From NCBI RefSeq assembly GCF_000374445.1, contig NZ_KB894408.1, forward strand, positions 178,892-242,891: a DNA stretch of 64,000 nucleotides. Reading direction: 5' to 3'. The notes under the pieces were generated by a model, which saw only the letters and a program-made list of their open reading frames with translations, was not told the DNA's origin and made no database searches. Positions 42,764 to 50,968 of the stretch are shown here, piece by piece (the first letter of the stretch is position 1; each line of letters starts with the position of its first letter). A program made the translations under genes and the position numbers. The stretch is from Actinokineospora enzanensis DSM 44649 (lineage in GTDB: Bacteria; Actinomycetota; Actinomycetes; Mycobacteriales; Pseudonocardiaceae).

Positions 42764-42792
42764 CGCCGTCCACCCCCTTCCTCATGATGGTA

Positions 42793-42858
42793 GGAGCCCG
42801 CAGCCCGGGACCACCTTCCCCGGTGCCCACCACGGCAACCTGCCGGGCCGCGGGCTCC
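42793..42858. terminator. Strong hairpin after the capsid genes
   Basis: GGAGCCCGCAGCCCGG (42793-42808) and CCGGGCCGCGGGCTCC (42843-42858) pair at 15 of 16 positions around a 34-base loop. It begins four bases past the stop of the gene after the major capsid gene. A terminator or attenuator separating capsid genes from the fibre/lysis cassette is likely. Confidence 0.7.
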
Positions 42859-42861
42859 CGC

Positions 42862-43206
42862 TTACTCGCCGAGCTTGGCCTCGATCGCCGCGGCCAGCTC
42901 CACCGCGGTGAGGCCAGTCGGGTCGACGCCCAGCTCGGCCGCCTGCTCGTTCAGCTCGACGATCCTGGCGTTGATCCGCTCGACCAGCTCGGGGATGGTG
43001 CCAGAGGTGTCCAGGCCGAGCGCTTCGGCGTCGGCCTGCCACATACCCTTGGTCTTCCCCTTGGGCGCCTTGCCAGGGTCGGCGACTTCACGCCAGCCCT
43101 CGATGCCGTCCTCGACCAGACGTCGGTATCGGGCGATCTCGGTCTGGTCGTGGGTGCGGATGCTCGCGGCCAGGTGCCCGCCGCTGTTGCGCTCGAAGGT
43201 CGGCAT
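42862..43206 (-). CDS. Small phage head protein with SAP-like segment
   Basis: Protein of 114 residues, ATG 43206, one base overlap with the capsid stop (TGATG). N-terminal FERNSGGHLAASIRTHDQTEIARYRRLVEDGIEGWREV, and a helix-turn-helix-like end DAEALGLDTSGTIPELVERINARIVELN that resembles a SAP fold. Genes in this place often encode head accessory proteins. Assignment is tentative. Confidence 0.55.
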   Translation of the reverse strand: MPTFERNSGGHLAASIRTHDQTEIARYRRLVEDGIEGWREVADPGKAPKGKTKGMWQADAEALGLDTSGTIPELVERINARIVELNEQAAELGVDPTGLTAVELAAAIEAKLGE

Positions 43207-44408
43207 CAGACCTTCAGTCCTTCGAGGACCCCGTGGGCGCGCTCGTTGCCGTACTTGAGGCCGATCTCGCCGTAGATCTGGCTGCGCTCGCTCGCCCCGG
43301 TCTTCGCGAGCGGTTCCTCGAAGAACACGCCCTTGCCCGGGATGGACAGAAAGACGGGCATGAGCTGTTCGAGCGACACCGGGACGATCATGTCCTGCGG
43401 CAGGTGCCGGTCCAGCATCGTGTTGAACGTCCCGAAGTCGGTCACGATCGTCGTCAGCGCGACACCGCCCACGGTGCGGCTGGTCTCGGTGTACTTGCCG
43501 TAGGCGTCAGCGAACGCGGCGGTCAGGGCGCGCTTCTGGATGCTGTTGCACGCGAGGGTCGCGGTGCCCTGCTCGGTGAGCCCGCCGTTGTCGAAGACGG
43601 CCTGGATGATGTCGTGGACGTGGTCCTTGGTGAGCGTGGTGGTCCACGGCTTCACCCAGGACAGGCCGGTCGCGGTACCGAGGGCGAGCGCGGCGCCGCC
43701 CTGCGAGGTCGACACCTTGAAGTTGTTGGTGTCGATCTGATCGACGTAGTACACGCGGCCCGCGACGATGTTGGTCGCGGCGCCGGTCGTGCGGAAGACG
43801 ATCTTGTCGTTGTCGATCAGGCCGTGCGCGGTCGAGGTGATCGTGTCGGTCGCCGAGCTGGCGCCGGTGACCGTGGTCGCCTTCGCGATCCGGTTGGTGG
43901 TGCACGCGGCGAGCAGGCCCTTGGTCTGGCGGGCGCTGGCGTTTGAGCTCGGTTTCGCGTACTGACCGTTCCAGAACGTCCAGTTCACGTCCAGCGCGAT
44001 CGACTTGAGCGCCTGCTCGACCTGCCACGTCATTTCGTTCGCGACCGGGTTCGGGCCACCGCCCGGGTGCACGTACGGCGCCGACTGCGGCGAGGCCAGG
44101 TTCCCGGTCGCGGCCTGCTTAGTGTACGAGACCTCGACGGCTTCGTGGTGGATCTCGACGACGTTGGTCACGTTCGCCCGCGCCCGCTCCTCGGCCGTCG
44201 GCGCGTTGGCGCCCTCGACCTTGACTCGCTGGCCCGGGTCGCGCAGGTCGTAGGTCTGCCACTCGAACTCGGTCGATGTGGTCTGGCCACCACCGGACAG
44301 GCCACCGATCGACGAGAGCAGCGGGGTGTCCTCCGGCGTGAGCGCGAACAGCTCGCCCGTGTAGTTCGGGAGGTTGAAAATGGTTCCCAGGCCCGTGATT
44401 CCGGACAT
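43206..44408 (-). CDS. Major capsid protein (DUF5309-like, HK97 fold)
   Basis: Protein of 400 residues. Start GTIFNLPNYTGELFALTPEDTPLLSSIGGL and VEVSYTKQAATGNL are characteristic of the DUF5309/SU10 major capsid family. Residues about 178-250 (STAHGLIDNDKIVFRTTG, RVYYVDQIDTNNFKVS) form an extra beta domain inserted in the HK97 fold, with similarity in type to FCCH/Ig-like decoration inserts. ATG 44408 has AAGGAG eight bases ahead, in a leader (44409-44527) with small inverted repeats. Preceded by the scaffold gene. Confidence 0.9.
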   Translation of the reverse strand: MSGITGLGTIFNLPNYTGELFALTPEDTPLLSSIGGLSGGGQTTSTEFEWQTYDLRDPGQRVKVEGANAPTAEERARANVTNVVEIHHEAVEVSYTKQAATGNLASPQSAPYVHPGGGPNPVANEMTWQVEQALKSIALDVNWTFWNGQYAKPSSNASARQTKGLLAACTTNRIAKATTVTGASSATDTITSTAHGLIDNDKIVFRTTGAATNIVAGRVYYVDQIDTNNFKVSTSQGGAALALGTATGLSWVKPWTTTLTKDHVHDIIQAVFDNGGLTEQGTATLACNSIQKRALTAAFADAYGKYTETSRTVGGVALTTIVTDFGTFNTMLDRHLPQDMIVPVSLEQLMPVFLSIPGKGVFFEEPLAKTGASERSQIYGEIGLKYGNERAHGVLEGLKV

Positions 44409-44530
44409 GGCGTTCTCCTTGGACAGTCAGGTGTTCTCGTGCTCGCGGAGTTCGAGCGAAGGAGCCTCCGTGGTGCCGGGCGCAGTGATCCGGGCGGGGT
44501 GCCTGCGGTCCTCACTAGACCCGGCCGGTG

Positions 44531-45241
44531 TCACTGCGGGGTCTGGAGCGCCTTCGCCCGCTTGAGCGCGATCGCCGTGCGATGGTCGCCTGCCCGCTGC
44601 GCGGCGGCGATCTGCTCGTCCAGGCTGGGGGCACCGACACCGGTACGGTCACCGCCGGACGACGCTGGCAGGCCCGGGGCGGTCTTCCACTCCGGGTACT
44701 GCTCGGCGGTGGTCGTCACCGCTCCGCTGATGGCCTGCCGCACTGCGGCGGTGTCAGTAGGGCTGACGCCGTTCAGTGCACCGGTCAGGTCAACCAGCCT
44801 CGCGAACACCCCGACCCGCTCAGCCTTGATGCCCGCGGCGAGCGCGAGGGACTCGACCATCGCGGCCCGCGCCTGGTCCTGGTAGGCGGCGGCCTGCTGC
44901 TGTGCTGCCGCCAGTGCGGCGGCGGGGTCTTGCTGCTGTTCCGGTGCGAGCCCGAACGCGGCGGAGAGCTTCGCCTGGAACTCCTGCTGCTGCGCGGTGA
45001 ACTGCGCGGTGAGGCTTGCGGCCTGCCGGTCGAGCCGGTCCTTCATGAGCGCGTCGAGGTCGGCCTGCGTCAGGCCGAGCGTGGCCCCTTCGGGCTGCGT
45101 TCCACCGGGGGCGGTGGGGGCGGGGGTGGTCGGCCCGGCGGGGGCGGGCCCGGCGGGCGGGGTTGCCACGGGCGCGGGCTGCTGCCCATCGGGGGCGACT
45201 CCGGGCGCGGTCGGGGCGGGTCCGGGGGTAGGTGCGGTCAT
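44531..45241 (-). CDS. Capsid scaffolding protein
   Basis: Protein of 236 residues with a Pro/Ala-rich N-terminus (about 50 residues), a long helical middle with many Gln and Ala (TAQQQEFQAKLSAAFG, AAALAAAQQQAAAYQDQAR) and a basic C-terminal helix (AAAQRAGDHRTAIALKRAKALQ) that fits capsid binding. Immediately upstream of the major capsid gene, as usual for scaffolds. The stop TGA lies in a GTGACACC boundary motif. Confidence 0.82.
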   Translation of the reverse strand: MTAPTPGPAPTAPGVAPDGQQPAPVATPPAGPAPAGPTTPAPTAPGGTQPEGATLGLTQADLDALMKDRLDRQAASLTAQFTAQQQEFQAKLSAAFGLAPEQQQDPAAALAAAQQQAAAYQDQARAAMVESLALAAGIKAERVGVFARLVDLTGALNGVSPTDTAAVRQAISGAVTTTAEQYPEWKTAPGLPASSGGDRTGVGAPSLDEQIAAAQRAGDHRTAIALKRAKALQTPQ

Positions 45242-45269
45242 GCCCCGGACCCTGTGCCCTTGGTGTCAC

Positions 45270-45611
45270 CTACAGGTCCACCACCGCGACCGTCATCGAC
45301 GTCGCGGCGTCGAAGTTCAGGTACACGTTGCCGTCCTGCTGCCGGTAGACCGGGCTCGGCCGCCACCGGTAGGTCTTGCCCGCCGGGATGGTGACCGTTC
45401 GCGAGGTCACGGTCTGTCCGTCGACCAGCAGCGGGATCGGGACGGTCATGGTGTGCGACGCGGTGTCGGCGTTCTTGATGAGCACCACGGCGGGGCCGCC
45501 GTCGTAGAGGAACGAGTTGCCGTTCGGGGCAGCGCTCGCGTCGACCGCACTGAAGGTGAGTTCGGCGCCGGTCGTGTCGGCGAGCTGGACGGGGATTGCG
45601 GTGCGGGCCAC
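45270..45611 (-). CDS. Head decoration/fibre-like protein
   Basis: Protein of 113 residues, GTG 45611 with GGAG six bases ahead. Begins VARTAIPVQLADTTGAELTFSAVD and has GNSFLYDGGPAVVLIKNAD and RQQDGNVYLNFDAATSM, the all-beta pattern of small head decoration proteins found next to scaffold genes in actinophages. Could be a head fibre. Function inferred from position and fold. Confidence 0.62.
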   Translation of the reverse strand: MARTAIPVQLADTTGAELTFSAVDASAAPNGNSFLYDGGPAVVLIKNADTASHTMTVPIPLLVDGQTVTSRTVTIPAGKTYRWRPSPVYRQQDGNVYLNFDAATSMTVAVVDL

Positions 45612-45672
45612 GGTGGACTCCTCGGCCTGGACGATGGTGTGTGCCGGGGTCACCGTGGCCCGCCGCTGTCAC

Positions 45673-45891
45673 CTACAGGTGCGCGCGGACGGCCGCGTCC
45701 TTGGCCTCCAAGAGCTTCCGCAGTGCGGTGGTGTGCTCGGCCGGATCGGTGTCCGGGGTGAACCGGCCTTCCAGCTCATGCGCGAGCGCATGGAACATGC
45801 GGGCCACTTCGGCCAGCGCGGGCGGCAGGTGGTTGTGCTCGAAGTAGCGGAGGATCGGACGGGGCGGGTTGCCGTCGGTCAGGTTGCTCAT
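45673..45891 (-). CDS. Conserved small phage protein
   Basis: Protein of 72 residues, ATG 45891. The segment ILRYFEHNHLPPALAEVARMFHALAHEL and TTALRKLLEAKDAAVRA is a well-known conserved small protein of actinobacterial phages and prophages, of unknown function. It lies between the minor capsid protein and decoration protein genes, whereas in many phages it is found near early or right-arm genes. No ribosome site is visible ahead of the ATG. Confidence 0.75.
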   Translation of the reverse strand: MSNLTDGNPPRPILRYFEHNHLPPALAEVARMFHALAHELEGRFTPDTDPAEHTTALRKLLEAKDAAVRAHL

Positions 45892-45914
45892 GGCGACACT
45901 GTGCAACAGATCTG

Positions 45915-46982
45915 TCACCCAGCGGGTTGCTCCCGATCGCGCCGCCGAATCTGGCCTGTGGCCTCGGTGTGCTCGCGGATTCGCGTCGACTTCGCCCGGA
46001 TCTGCGCGCGCAGACGGCGTGCGACCGGCCCGTTGTGGTCGATCTGCTCGGCGGCGGACTGGCGGCGGCGAAGGTCCCGCATCTCCCGCTCCAGGCGGCG
46101 CAGGGTTTGCTGCTCGCGGTAGCCGGTGGGGTTCTCGGCCGGACGCGGCGCGCGGGTGAAACCGACTGCGTGGGGATCGAGGCGGTGCGTGCAGTTGGGG
46201 TGCTGGAGTCCAGCGGTGACCGCCTCGGCGACGGTGCCCGCGACCGTGAGCCTGTCGACGGCCGTGCCGGTCGCGGTCCGCCCGGTGATCGACAGCAGGT
46301 TGCCCTCCCACGGGCGGCAGACACCGCACTCTCTGGGCGAATCGGAGACGACCACCAGGTCCCTGCCCTCGGCCACCATGGTGTCCAACTGGCCCTGCAC
46401 GGCGGTTTGCCCGCTGATAGTGCGGCCTGCCATCCGAGCGTAGGCGTCAAGATGCCAACGGCGCCCGCTCTTGTCGACGAACCGGTCCTCCCCGCGCACG
46501 AGCAGCTTGTCGACCGCTTCGGCGATCGCGTCCTGCCGGGTGCCCGCCCCAGCCTGCACGCCCAGCTCCACATCGGACACGACCCGCCATGCCATCCGCT
46601 CGTGCGCGGCGATGACCGGGACGTGCGCGCCTTCCAGTCGCGTGACGAGTCGGGTGGCGAGCTGCTGCACCGCCTGCGGGCGGGACACGACCGCGGGCAC
46701 GTCGAGCGTCGTCGCGGCCCGCGCGCCGATCGCGTACGCCTCGTCGAGCGCGAGCGTGACCAGCTCGGGCGTGAGCGCGTCGGCCTGGGCGACGACGGCG
46801 CGCAGCTCGGCGCGCAGGGCCAGCGTCTCCCGGGTCTTGGCCGTGGCCCAGTCCGGCGCAGTGTGTCCGCGGACGAGGTGCTTGACGACCGTGGCCAGCA
46901 TCCGCTCGGCCGCTTGGTCCCACACGTCCAGCAGGAGTTTCAGCACGCGGGCAGCGTCGCCGGGACTGACCCCGCGCACCAC
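45915..46982 (-). CDS. Minor capsid protein (Phage_min_cap2/Mu gpF-like)
   Basis: Protein of 355 residues. Helical N-terminal two thirds, then VVSDSPRECGVCRPWEGNLLSITG and a GLQHPNCTHRLDPHAVG segment: the Cys-x2-Cys ... HPNCTH motif is diagnostic for portal-associated minor head proteins. A basic C-terminal tail follows. GTG 46982 two bases after the portal stop. Works in head assembly or DNA ejection. Confidence 0.85.
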   Translation of the reverse strand: MVRGVSPGDAARVLKLLLDVWDQAAERMLATVVKHLVRGHTAPDWATAKTRETLALRAELRAVVAQADALTPELVTLALDEAYAIGARAATTLDVPAVVSRPQAVQQLATRLVTRLEGAHVPVIAAHERMAWRVVSDVELGVQAGAGTRQDAIAEAVDKLLVRGEDRFVDKSGRRWHLDAYARMAGRTISGQTAVQGQLDTMVAEGRDLVVVSDSPRECGVCRPWEGNLLSITGRTATGTAVDRLTVAGTVAEAVTAGLQHPNCTHRLDPHAVGFTRAPRPAENPTGYREQQTLRRLEREMRDLRRRQSAAEQIDHNGPVARRLRAQIRAKSTRIREHTEATGQIRRRDREQPAG

Positions 46983-46984
46983 GA

Positions 46985-48517
46985 CTACTCGCCGCCGCCG
47001 TCGGCAGGCCCGTCGTCGACCGGGCCGGGGGTGATCGGCTCCGTGCCGTCCCAGCTCGGCGCGATCGCGCGCTCGTCGGCAAGCGCGTCCACTTCGGCCT
47101 GGACCTGGTCGTCATCCCAATCCTGGTGGAGCATGCGCACCACCACCTCGTCGGATGCTGCCTGCGCGCGGCGCAGAAGCTCGACGACCTCGGCGAGTTC
47201 CTTCGCGTCCTGGTCCCCCTCGGGCCACGACAGAGTCGGGCGCGTGGTGGGCTTGGGTTGTCCGAATTGGACGGCGTTGATGAGTGCGAGGGTCTCGGCG
47301 AACCGCTCGATCGGCGGGCGTGCGTAACGGCGCTTCCGGCCGCCGGTCCGGGACGAACGGTGCCGTCGCAGCCGGAACGAGGTGCCGGAGAGCTGACCGT
47401 CCACGTCGATCCCGAACGTCTGCGGCGAATACCCTGCGCGCGACACAATCGCGTCGATCCAAGCCTTGCAGGTCTCGCGGTGCTCCTCGAACCGGATCGC
47501 GAACTCCACCGGCGTGAGCGGAGCGGCCTTGCCCGCGTCGTCGGCGGGCAGGCCCGGGATCGGCGTGAACACGCGCGCGTCCTCGTCGAACACCTTGGCA
47601 GGTGCGGCACGGCCGCCGAACCACCGCGAACGGCCTTGGGGTGCGGCGTCCAGCATCTCGGCTGACGCCAGAATCCGGGCCTTGCCCAGCTCGATGTCCC
47701 GCATCCAGCTGCTGTATGCCTCATCCAGGCAGTCCATCAGCGACTCCAGGCCCTGGAAATCGCTGAGTCCGATCGGCATCCCGCTGTCCTCGTCCGGGTC
47801 CGGAAGGATGTTGGGCCAGTGCTCGACCAAGATCCCCGGCCGGATCGCGGTGGTCGAGTACGAGTCGAGCAGATCCTCGGTGGACGGGTGATCGGTCAGC
47901 GGAAGCAGGCGGCCGACGCTGATCTCGGTGCCCAGCCAGAGTTCGTTGCGCACCTGGCCGGGTTCGTGGTGCTCGATATGCCGCCACACCTCGCCTCGCT
48001 GCAACGCGGTCCACCCCGCTGGCGGGGGCAGCACGCGCACGAACGCCACCCGCCGCAGGCGGCCGAACCGAAACTCGGGCAGCGCCTGGTCGGCCGGGAC
48101 CACGGTGGGGATCGCGTGGTCGGCGATGTCTGCGTCCCAGGCTGGGACGAGGAACACGCCGCCGAGCGCGGCCGTGGTCTCGGCGGCCTCCAGCAGCGTG
48201 TTGCCCCACCCCGCGGCTTGGGCGAAGTGGTCCCATGCGTCCTGCATCTTCTTGTCCGCGCCCCAGTCAAGGCTCGGGGTGTCGCCCACGACTAAATCGG
48301 CGGACGTGCGGGCGATGTCGCGGGCGAGGGCGGAGTGCACGGCCCGTTCTTCGGGGTGCCGTTCCCGCTTGTGCCAGTAGCCGCCCGGCACGGTGGTGGG
48401 GACGTGGCGGGCGAGGTTGCGGGTGGAGCCGGTCCACCACGCACGCCATGACCGCCACCGCAGGCGCAGGGCTTGATGTCCGGGTGGGGGCCATTGGGAG
48501 CCGGGCTCGATCAGCAC
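46985..48517 (-). CDS. Portal protein
   Basis: Protein of 510 residues (GTG 48517). Family landmarks for SPP1-like portals: RHPEERAVHSALARDIARTSADLV, PEFRFGRLRRVAFVRVL, LDEAYSSWMRDIELGKARIL, IVSRAGYSPQTFGIDVDGQ and the C-terminal AQAASDEVVVRMLHQDWDDDQV. Forms the dodecameric entry pore for DNA. The upstream 219 bases between it and the large terminase gene are non-coding and highly structured. Confidence 0.92.
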   Translation of the reverse strand: MLIEPGSQWPPPGHQALRLRWRSWRAWWTGSTRNLARHVPTTVPGGYWHKRERHPEERAVHSALARDIARTSADLVVGDTPSLDWGADKKMQDAWDHFAQAAGWGNTLLEAAETTAALGGVFLVPAWDADIADHAIPTVVPADQALPEFRFGRLRRVAFVRVLPPPAGWTALQRGEVWRHIEHHEPGQVRNELWLGTEISVGRLLPLTDHPSTEDLLDSYSTTAIRPGILVEHWPNILPDPDEDSGMPIGLSDFQGLESLMDCLDEAYSSWMRDIELGKARILASAEMLDAAPQGRSRWFGGRAAPAKVFDEDARVFTPIPGLPADDAGKAAPLTPVEFAIRFEEHRETCKAWIDAIVSRAGYSPQTFGIDVDGQLSGTSFRLRRHRSSRTGGRKRRYARPPIERFAETLALINAVQFGQPKPTTRPTLSWPEGDQDAKELAEVVELLRRAQAASDEVVVRMLHQDWDDDQVQAEVDALADERAIAPSWDGTEPITPGPVDDGPADGGGE

Positions 48518-48592
48518 GTCAGCAAAGGTTCCGGCGCAGTGTCACCCGTTCGGCCGGCGATCAGCTCCAGCAGCACTCGCTAGACTGGCGTC

Positions 48593-48734
48593 GTTCGGTG
48601 GCCCCGCCTGCCGGGCCTGCGAGACAAGCCGCACCGGGGACATAGTTCCGTTGGGTAAGCCCCGGCAAGAGCCCGCGCTGCGGGTGCTCCGCGATCAACG
48701 GACGCCGCCCGGCAGGTCGACAGGGCCACCGAAC
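48593..48734 (-). ncRNA. Candidate pseudoknotted RNA between terL and portal
   Basis: Five helices fit without conflict. P1: GTTCGGTGGCCC (48593-48604) with its exact complement (48723-48734), 12 bp. P2: CCTGCCGGGC (48607-48616) with 48707-48716, 10 bp. Inside: a 4-bp hairpin (48618-48621/48630-48633), P3 CCGGGG/CCCCGG (48634-48639/48660-48665), P4 (48669-48676/48680-48689, one bulge), and a pseudoknot between the P3 loop TCCGTTG (48647-48653) and CAACGGA (48696-48702). No coding potential. Transcription with the late operon would read it on the minus strand, but the pairing is the same for either strand. No known RNA family was recognised. Confidence 0.72.
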
Positions 48735-48736
48735 AC

Positions 48737-50032
48737 CTACGCGGCAGCAGGTAGATCGGTCATCGCAGCCAGTTCCGGCAGCCACGCCCGCCATACGCCG
48801 CGCGCGGCCATCACCCCGTACCGCAGCGCGTCCGGCCCATGATCGTCGACCTTGGCCGGTTCCTCATCGCCGCGTAGCAGGGCTTCCTCAGCCCAGACGT
48901 AGCCGCACAGTTCATCCCACAAAATAGGGCATCGAGTCGTGTCCACCAGCAGACGCTCGCCACCGAGCAGTGACGCGGTGGCCTTGATCCCGTCGTCGAC
49001 GCGGTTGTCCGCGGACCGCAGGCCCGGCCAGCCGTCGGCGCGCAGTTGCACCCGCAGCGACGCCGCGGACGGATCGAGGACCGTGGTGGGCACCAGACCG
49101 GTGTCCGCGAGTTCGGCAGTGGCCCATGTCGCGAGGCGTGCGCTGATCTGGGCGTCGGTGAGTTGTCCGGCCTCGCGGCCGTTGTGCTGCCACTCGGCGA
49201 CGCACCACAACCGGTCGCGGCCGGTGTCGTCGGCCGCGAGCACCAGGAGGACGGCGTGGGTGGGGTTGCTGGTGCCGTAGTCGATCGAGATCCAGGCGCG
49301 TTGCCATCGGTTCCTGGGCGGGGCCGCGTGGTGGTGGCGGTTCTCGTCGAGCATGTCGTAGATCGCGCCCTCGGCGGCGACCCAGAGCCCGAGGACGAAC
49401 CGCTTGTAGTACAGGCCGGTGAACTCGCTGGCGATGCTGTCCTTGTACTCCTGCGACAGGCCGGGGTTGTCGAAGAGCGCGAAGTGGACGGTGTAGAGGT
49501 TCAGTTCACCGGCGCGTAGGAGGTACTTCTTTCGCAGCCAGTGGGCGGGGCTGTCGGGGTTGGTCGTGCCGAACAGCTTCGCGCCGCGTACCGAGCTGCG
49601 GCCCAGAAGCTGGACGAAGAAGTCCTCCTTCAGGACAGTGATCTCGTCCACGTAGGCGCCCGCGAGTGTCAGGCCGCGGATGGTCTTCTCGGCCTTGGCG
49701 TCGTGGGCGCCGAGTACGTGGACGGTGCGGCCCAGGATGCGGCATCGCGGTGCGCCGGGGGTGTAGGTGATGGCGTCCGGTGCCAGGTCGGCGATGACGT
49801 CGATGACGTTGCGGTAGGCCGAGTCCCGGGTGCGGCCGATCATGGCCAGCGGGCCCGGCGGTGCCGTGCGCACGTAAAGCAGCCAGCGGGCGATGGACGC
49901 GATGGTCTTACCCGACCGGATGCTGCCTTCCCACACGTTCAGCCGGGCGCAGGCGTCCAGAATGCTGTCCTGCTGTTTGATCGACAGGGCGGCCAGTTCC
50001 TCGGCCGGGGACGGCGGCGCGGGCGCGGTCAC
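48737..50032 (-). CDS. terL: Terminase large subunit
   Basis: DNA-packaging ATPase/nuclease of 431 residues, PBSX-like. Walker A GSIRSGKT (36-43), Walker B with AGAYVDEI, motif III-like LFGTTNPDSP, and the RNase H-fold nuclease start WISIDYGTSNPTHAVLLV with later acidic residues (VDDHGPDALRYG). GTG 50032 overlaps the small subunit stop (GTGA). Length and motif order are complete, so packaging should be functional. Confidence 0.95.
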   Translation of the reverse strand: MTAPAPPSPAEELAALSIKQQDSILDACARLNVWEGSIRSGKTIASIARWLLYVRTAPPGPLAMIGRTRDSAYRNVIDVIADLAPDAITYTPGAPRCRILGRTVHVLGAHDAKAEKTIRGLTLAGAYVDEITVLKEDFFVQLLGRSSVRGAKLFGTTNPDSPAHWLRKKYLLRAGELNLYTVHFALFDNPGLSQEYKDSIASEFTGLYYKRFVLGLWVAAEGAIYDMLDENRHHHAAPPRNRWQRAWISIDYGTSNPTHAVLLVLAADDTGRDRLWCVAEWQHNGREAGQLTDAQISARLATWATAELADTGLVPTTVLDPSAASLRVQLRADGWPGLRSADNRVDDGIKATASLLGGERLLVDTTRCPILWDELCGYVWAEEALLRGDEEPAKVDDHGPDALRYGVMAARGVWRAWLPELAAMTDLPAAA

Positions 50033-50628
50033 TCGGCGCCCTGCGCCGCGGCCTCCCCGGCGGCGCGGTCGCGCTGCTCGCGGGCAAGGCGTAGCGACTT
50101 CTCGAACTGCTCCAGCAATCCGGACGCGGCACCGGTTCCGCTGTTCTCGGCTTCCAGGCGCGTGTACTCGGCGACCGTGCGCGCGGCCGCGGCGATGGCG
50201 CCCATGGTGGACTGCCAGTCGCGGGGACCAGCCGGGGTGGTGTTGTACTCGACGCGTTCACCGGCCATCGGGCCCGCGTCCTTGACCACGTGCAGGTGGG
50301 TGACGTCGGCCAGCAGCCGCTCGCGTAGCTCGTCGATGTCGTCGAGGAGGTCGGCGGCGAGCTGGTTGCGTCGCTCGGCGATGTGCGCGGCCTTCTGGCT
50401 GTTCGCGGCTTCGGTTCGCCATGCGCCGTCTCGCCACGCGTTGAGCAGGCCGTAGTCCCTCGCGATGCGTTGGACGGTGCCCATGCCGACGCCGTGGCGG
50501 CGGGCGATGCGGCGGACGCTGCCGTCGGTGGTGCCCGCGGTCTCGCGGATGTCCGCGGCGATCGCGTCGCGCTGTTGCTGGCTGAGGGCGGGTCCGGGCA
50601 CGTGGGGATGGTGACCAGTGGGTGTCAC
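50029..50628 (-). CDS. Terminase small subunit
   Basis: Protein of 199 residues. N-terminal HTH (SQQQRDAIAADIRETAG, SVRRIARRHGVGMGTVQRIARDYGL), a central oligomerisation region and a basic/acidic helical C-terminus (LLEQFEKSLRLAREQRDR). GTG 50628 (GTG ACA CCC) is part of a boundary motif; a later GTG at about 50601 is possible. Recognises phage DNA and hands it to TerL. It overlaps terL by four bases. Confidence 0.85.
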   Translation of the reverse strand: MTPTGHHPHVPGPALSQQQRDAIAADIRETAGTTDGSVRRIARRHGVGMGTVQRIARDYGLLNAWRDGAWRTEAANSQKAAHIAERRNQLAADLLDDIDELRERLLADVTHLHVVKDAGPMAGERVEYNTTPAGPRDWQSTMGAIAAAARTVAEYTRLEAENSGTGAASGLLEQFEKSLRLAREQRDRAAGEAAAQGAE

Positions 50629-50643
50629 CCCTGTCCGGTCATG

Positions 50644-50865
50644 TCATCCCTTGGGTTTGGGACCTGGTGGGGCGGGGGCGATGCCGTGCTCGCGGGCGAT
50701 TCGGCGTACGTAGGCGGGTGAGTACGGGCTGCGCTCGGCTACATCGGTGGGAGGTGTGCCACGCCGGAGTTCGACAACGATCTCCTCGGCCACGACGGCG
50801 GTCGCGGCGTCGAGTTCGGCCTTGGCCTTGAGGTATCGCGCGGTGGCGCGGTCGAGTCCGGTCAT
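50644..50865 (-). CDS. Small HTH protein upstream of terminase
   Basis: Protein of 73 residues, ATG 50865. Helix AELDAATAVVAEEIVVELRRG, then DVAERSPYSPAYVRRIAREHGI, which reads as a helix-turn-helix like the one in the small terminase. It is the first gene of the leftward late operon, divergent from the SWIM-domain gene across an iteron-bearing promoter. A late-gene regulator or DNA-binding packaging partner is possible. Confidence 0.65.
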   Translation of the reverse strand: MTGLDRATARYLKAKAELDAATAVVAEEIVVELRRGTPPTDVAERSPYSPAYVRRIAREHGIAPAPPGPKPKG

Positions 50866-50888
50866 GTCGACCAGGGTAGCGGAACCGA

Positions 50889-50932
50889 GTTGCGATACAC
50901 AGTTGCGTTGCGATACTTAGTTGCGATACTCT
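50889..50932. promoter_or_regulatory. Divergent promoter with three GTTGCGATAC repeats
   Basis: GTTGCGATAC occurs at 50889-50898, 50907-50916 and 50920-50929, start-to-start 18 and 13 bases. They overlap a plausible promoter for the plus-strand gene: TTGCGT (50903-50908), 18 bases, TACTCT (50927-50932). A repressor or activator bound there could switch both the terminase/late operon and the SWIM-domain gene. Confidence 0.6.
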
Positions 50933-50968
50933 GTAGCGGTACACGGGAGCAGAACAAGAGGGGTCAAG

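Noticed and set aside
48561-48794. A 77-codon minus-strand frame between terL and portal
   Set aside because: It overlaps the terL end, lacks a ribosome site, and covers exactly the strongly base-paired region, which explains the open frame better.
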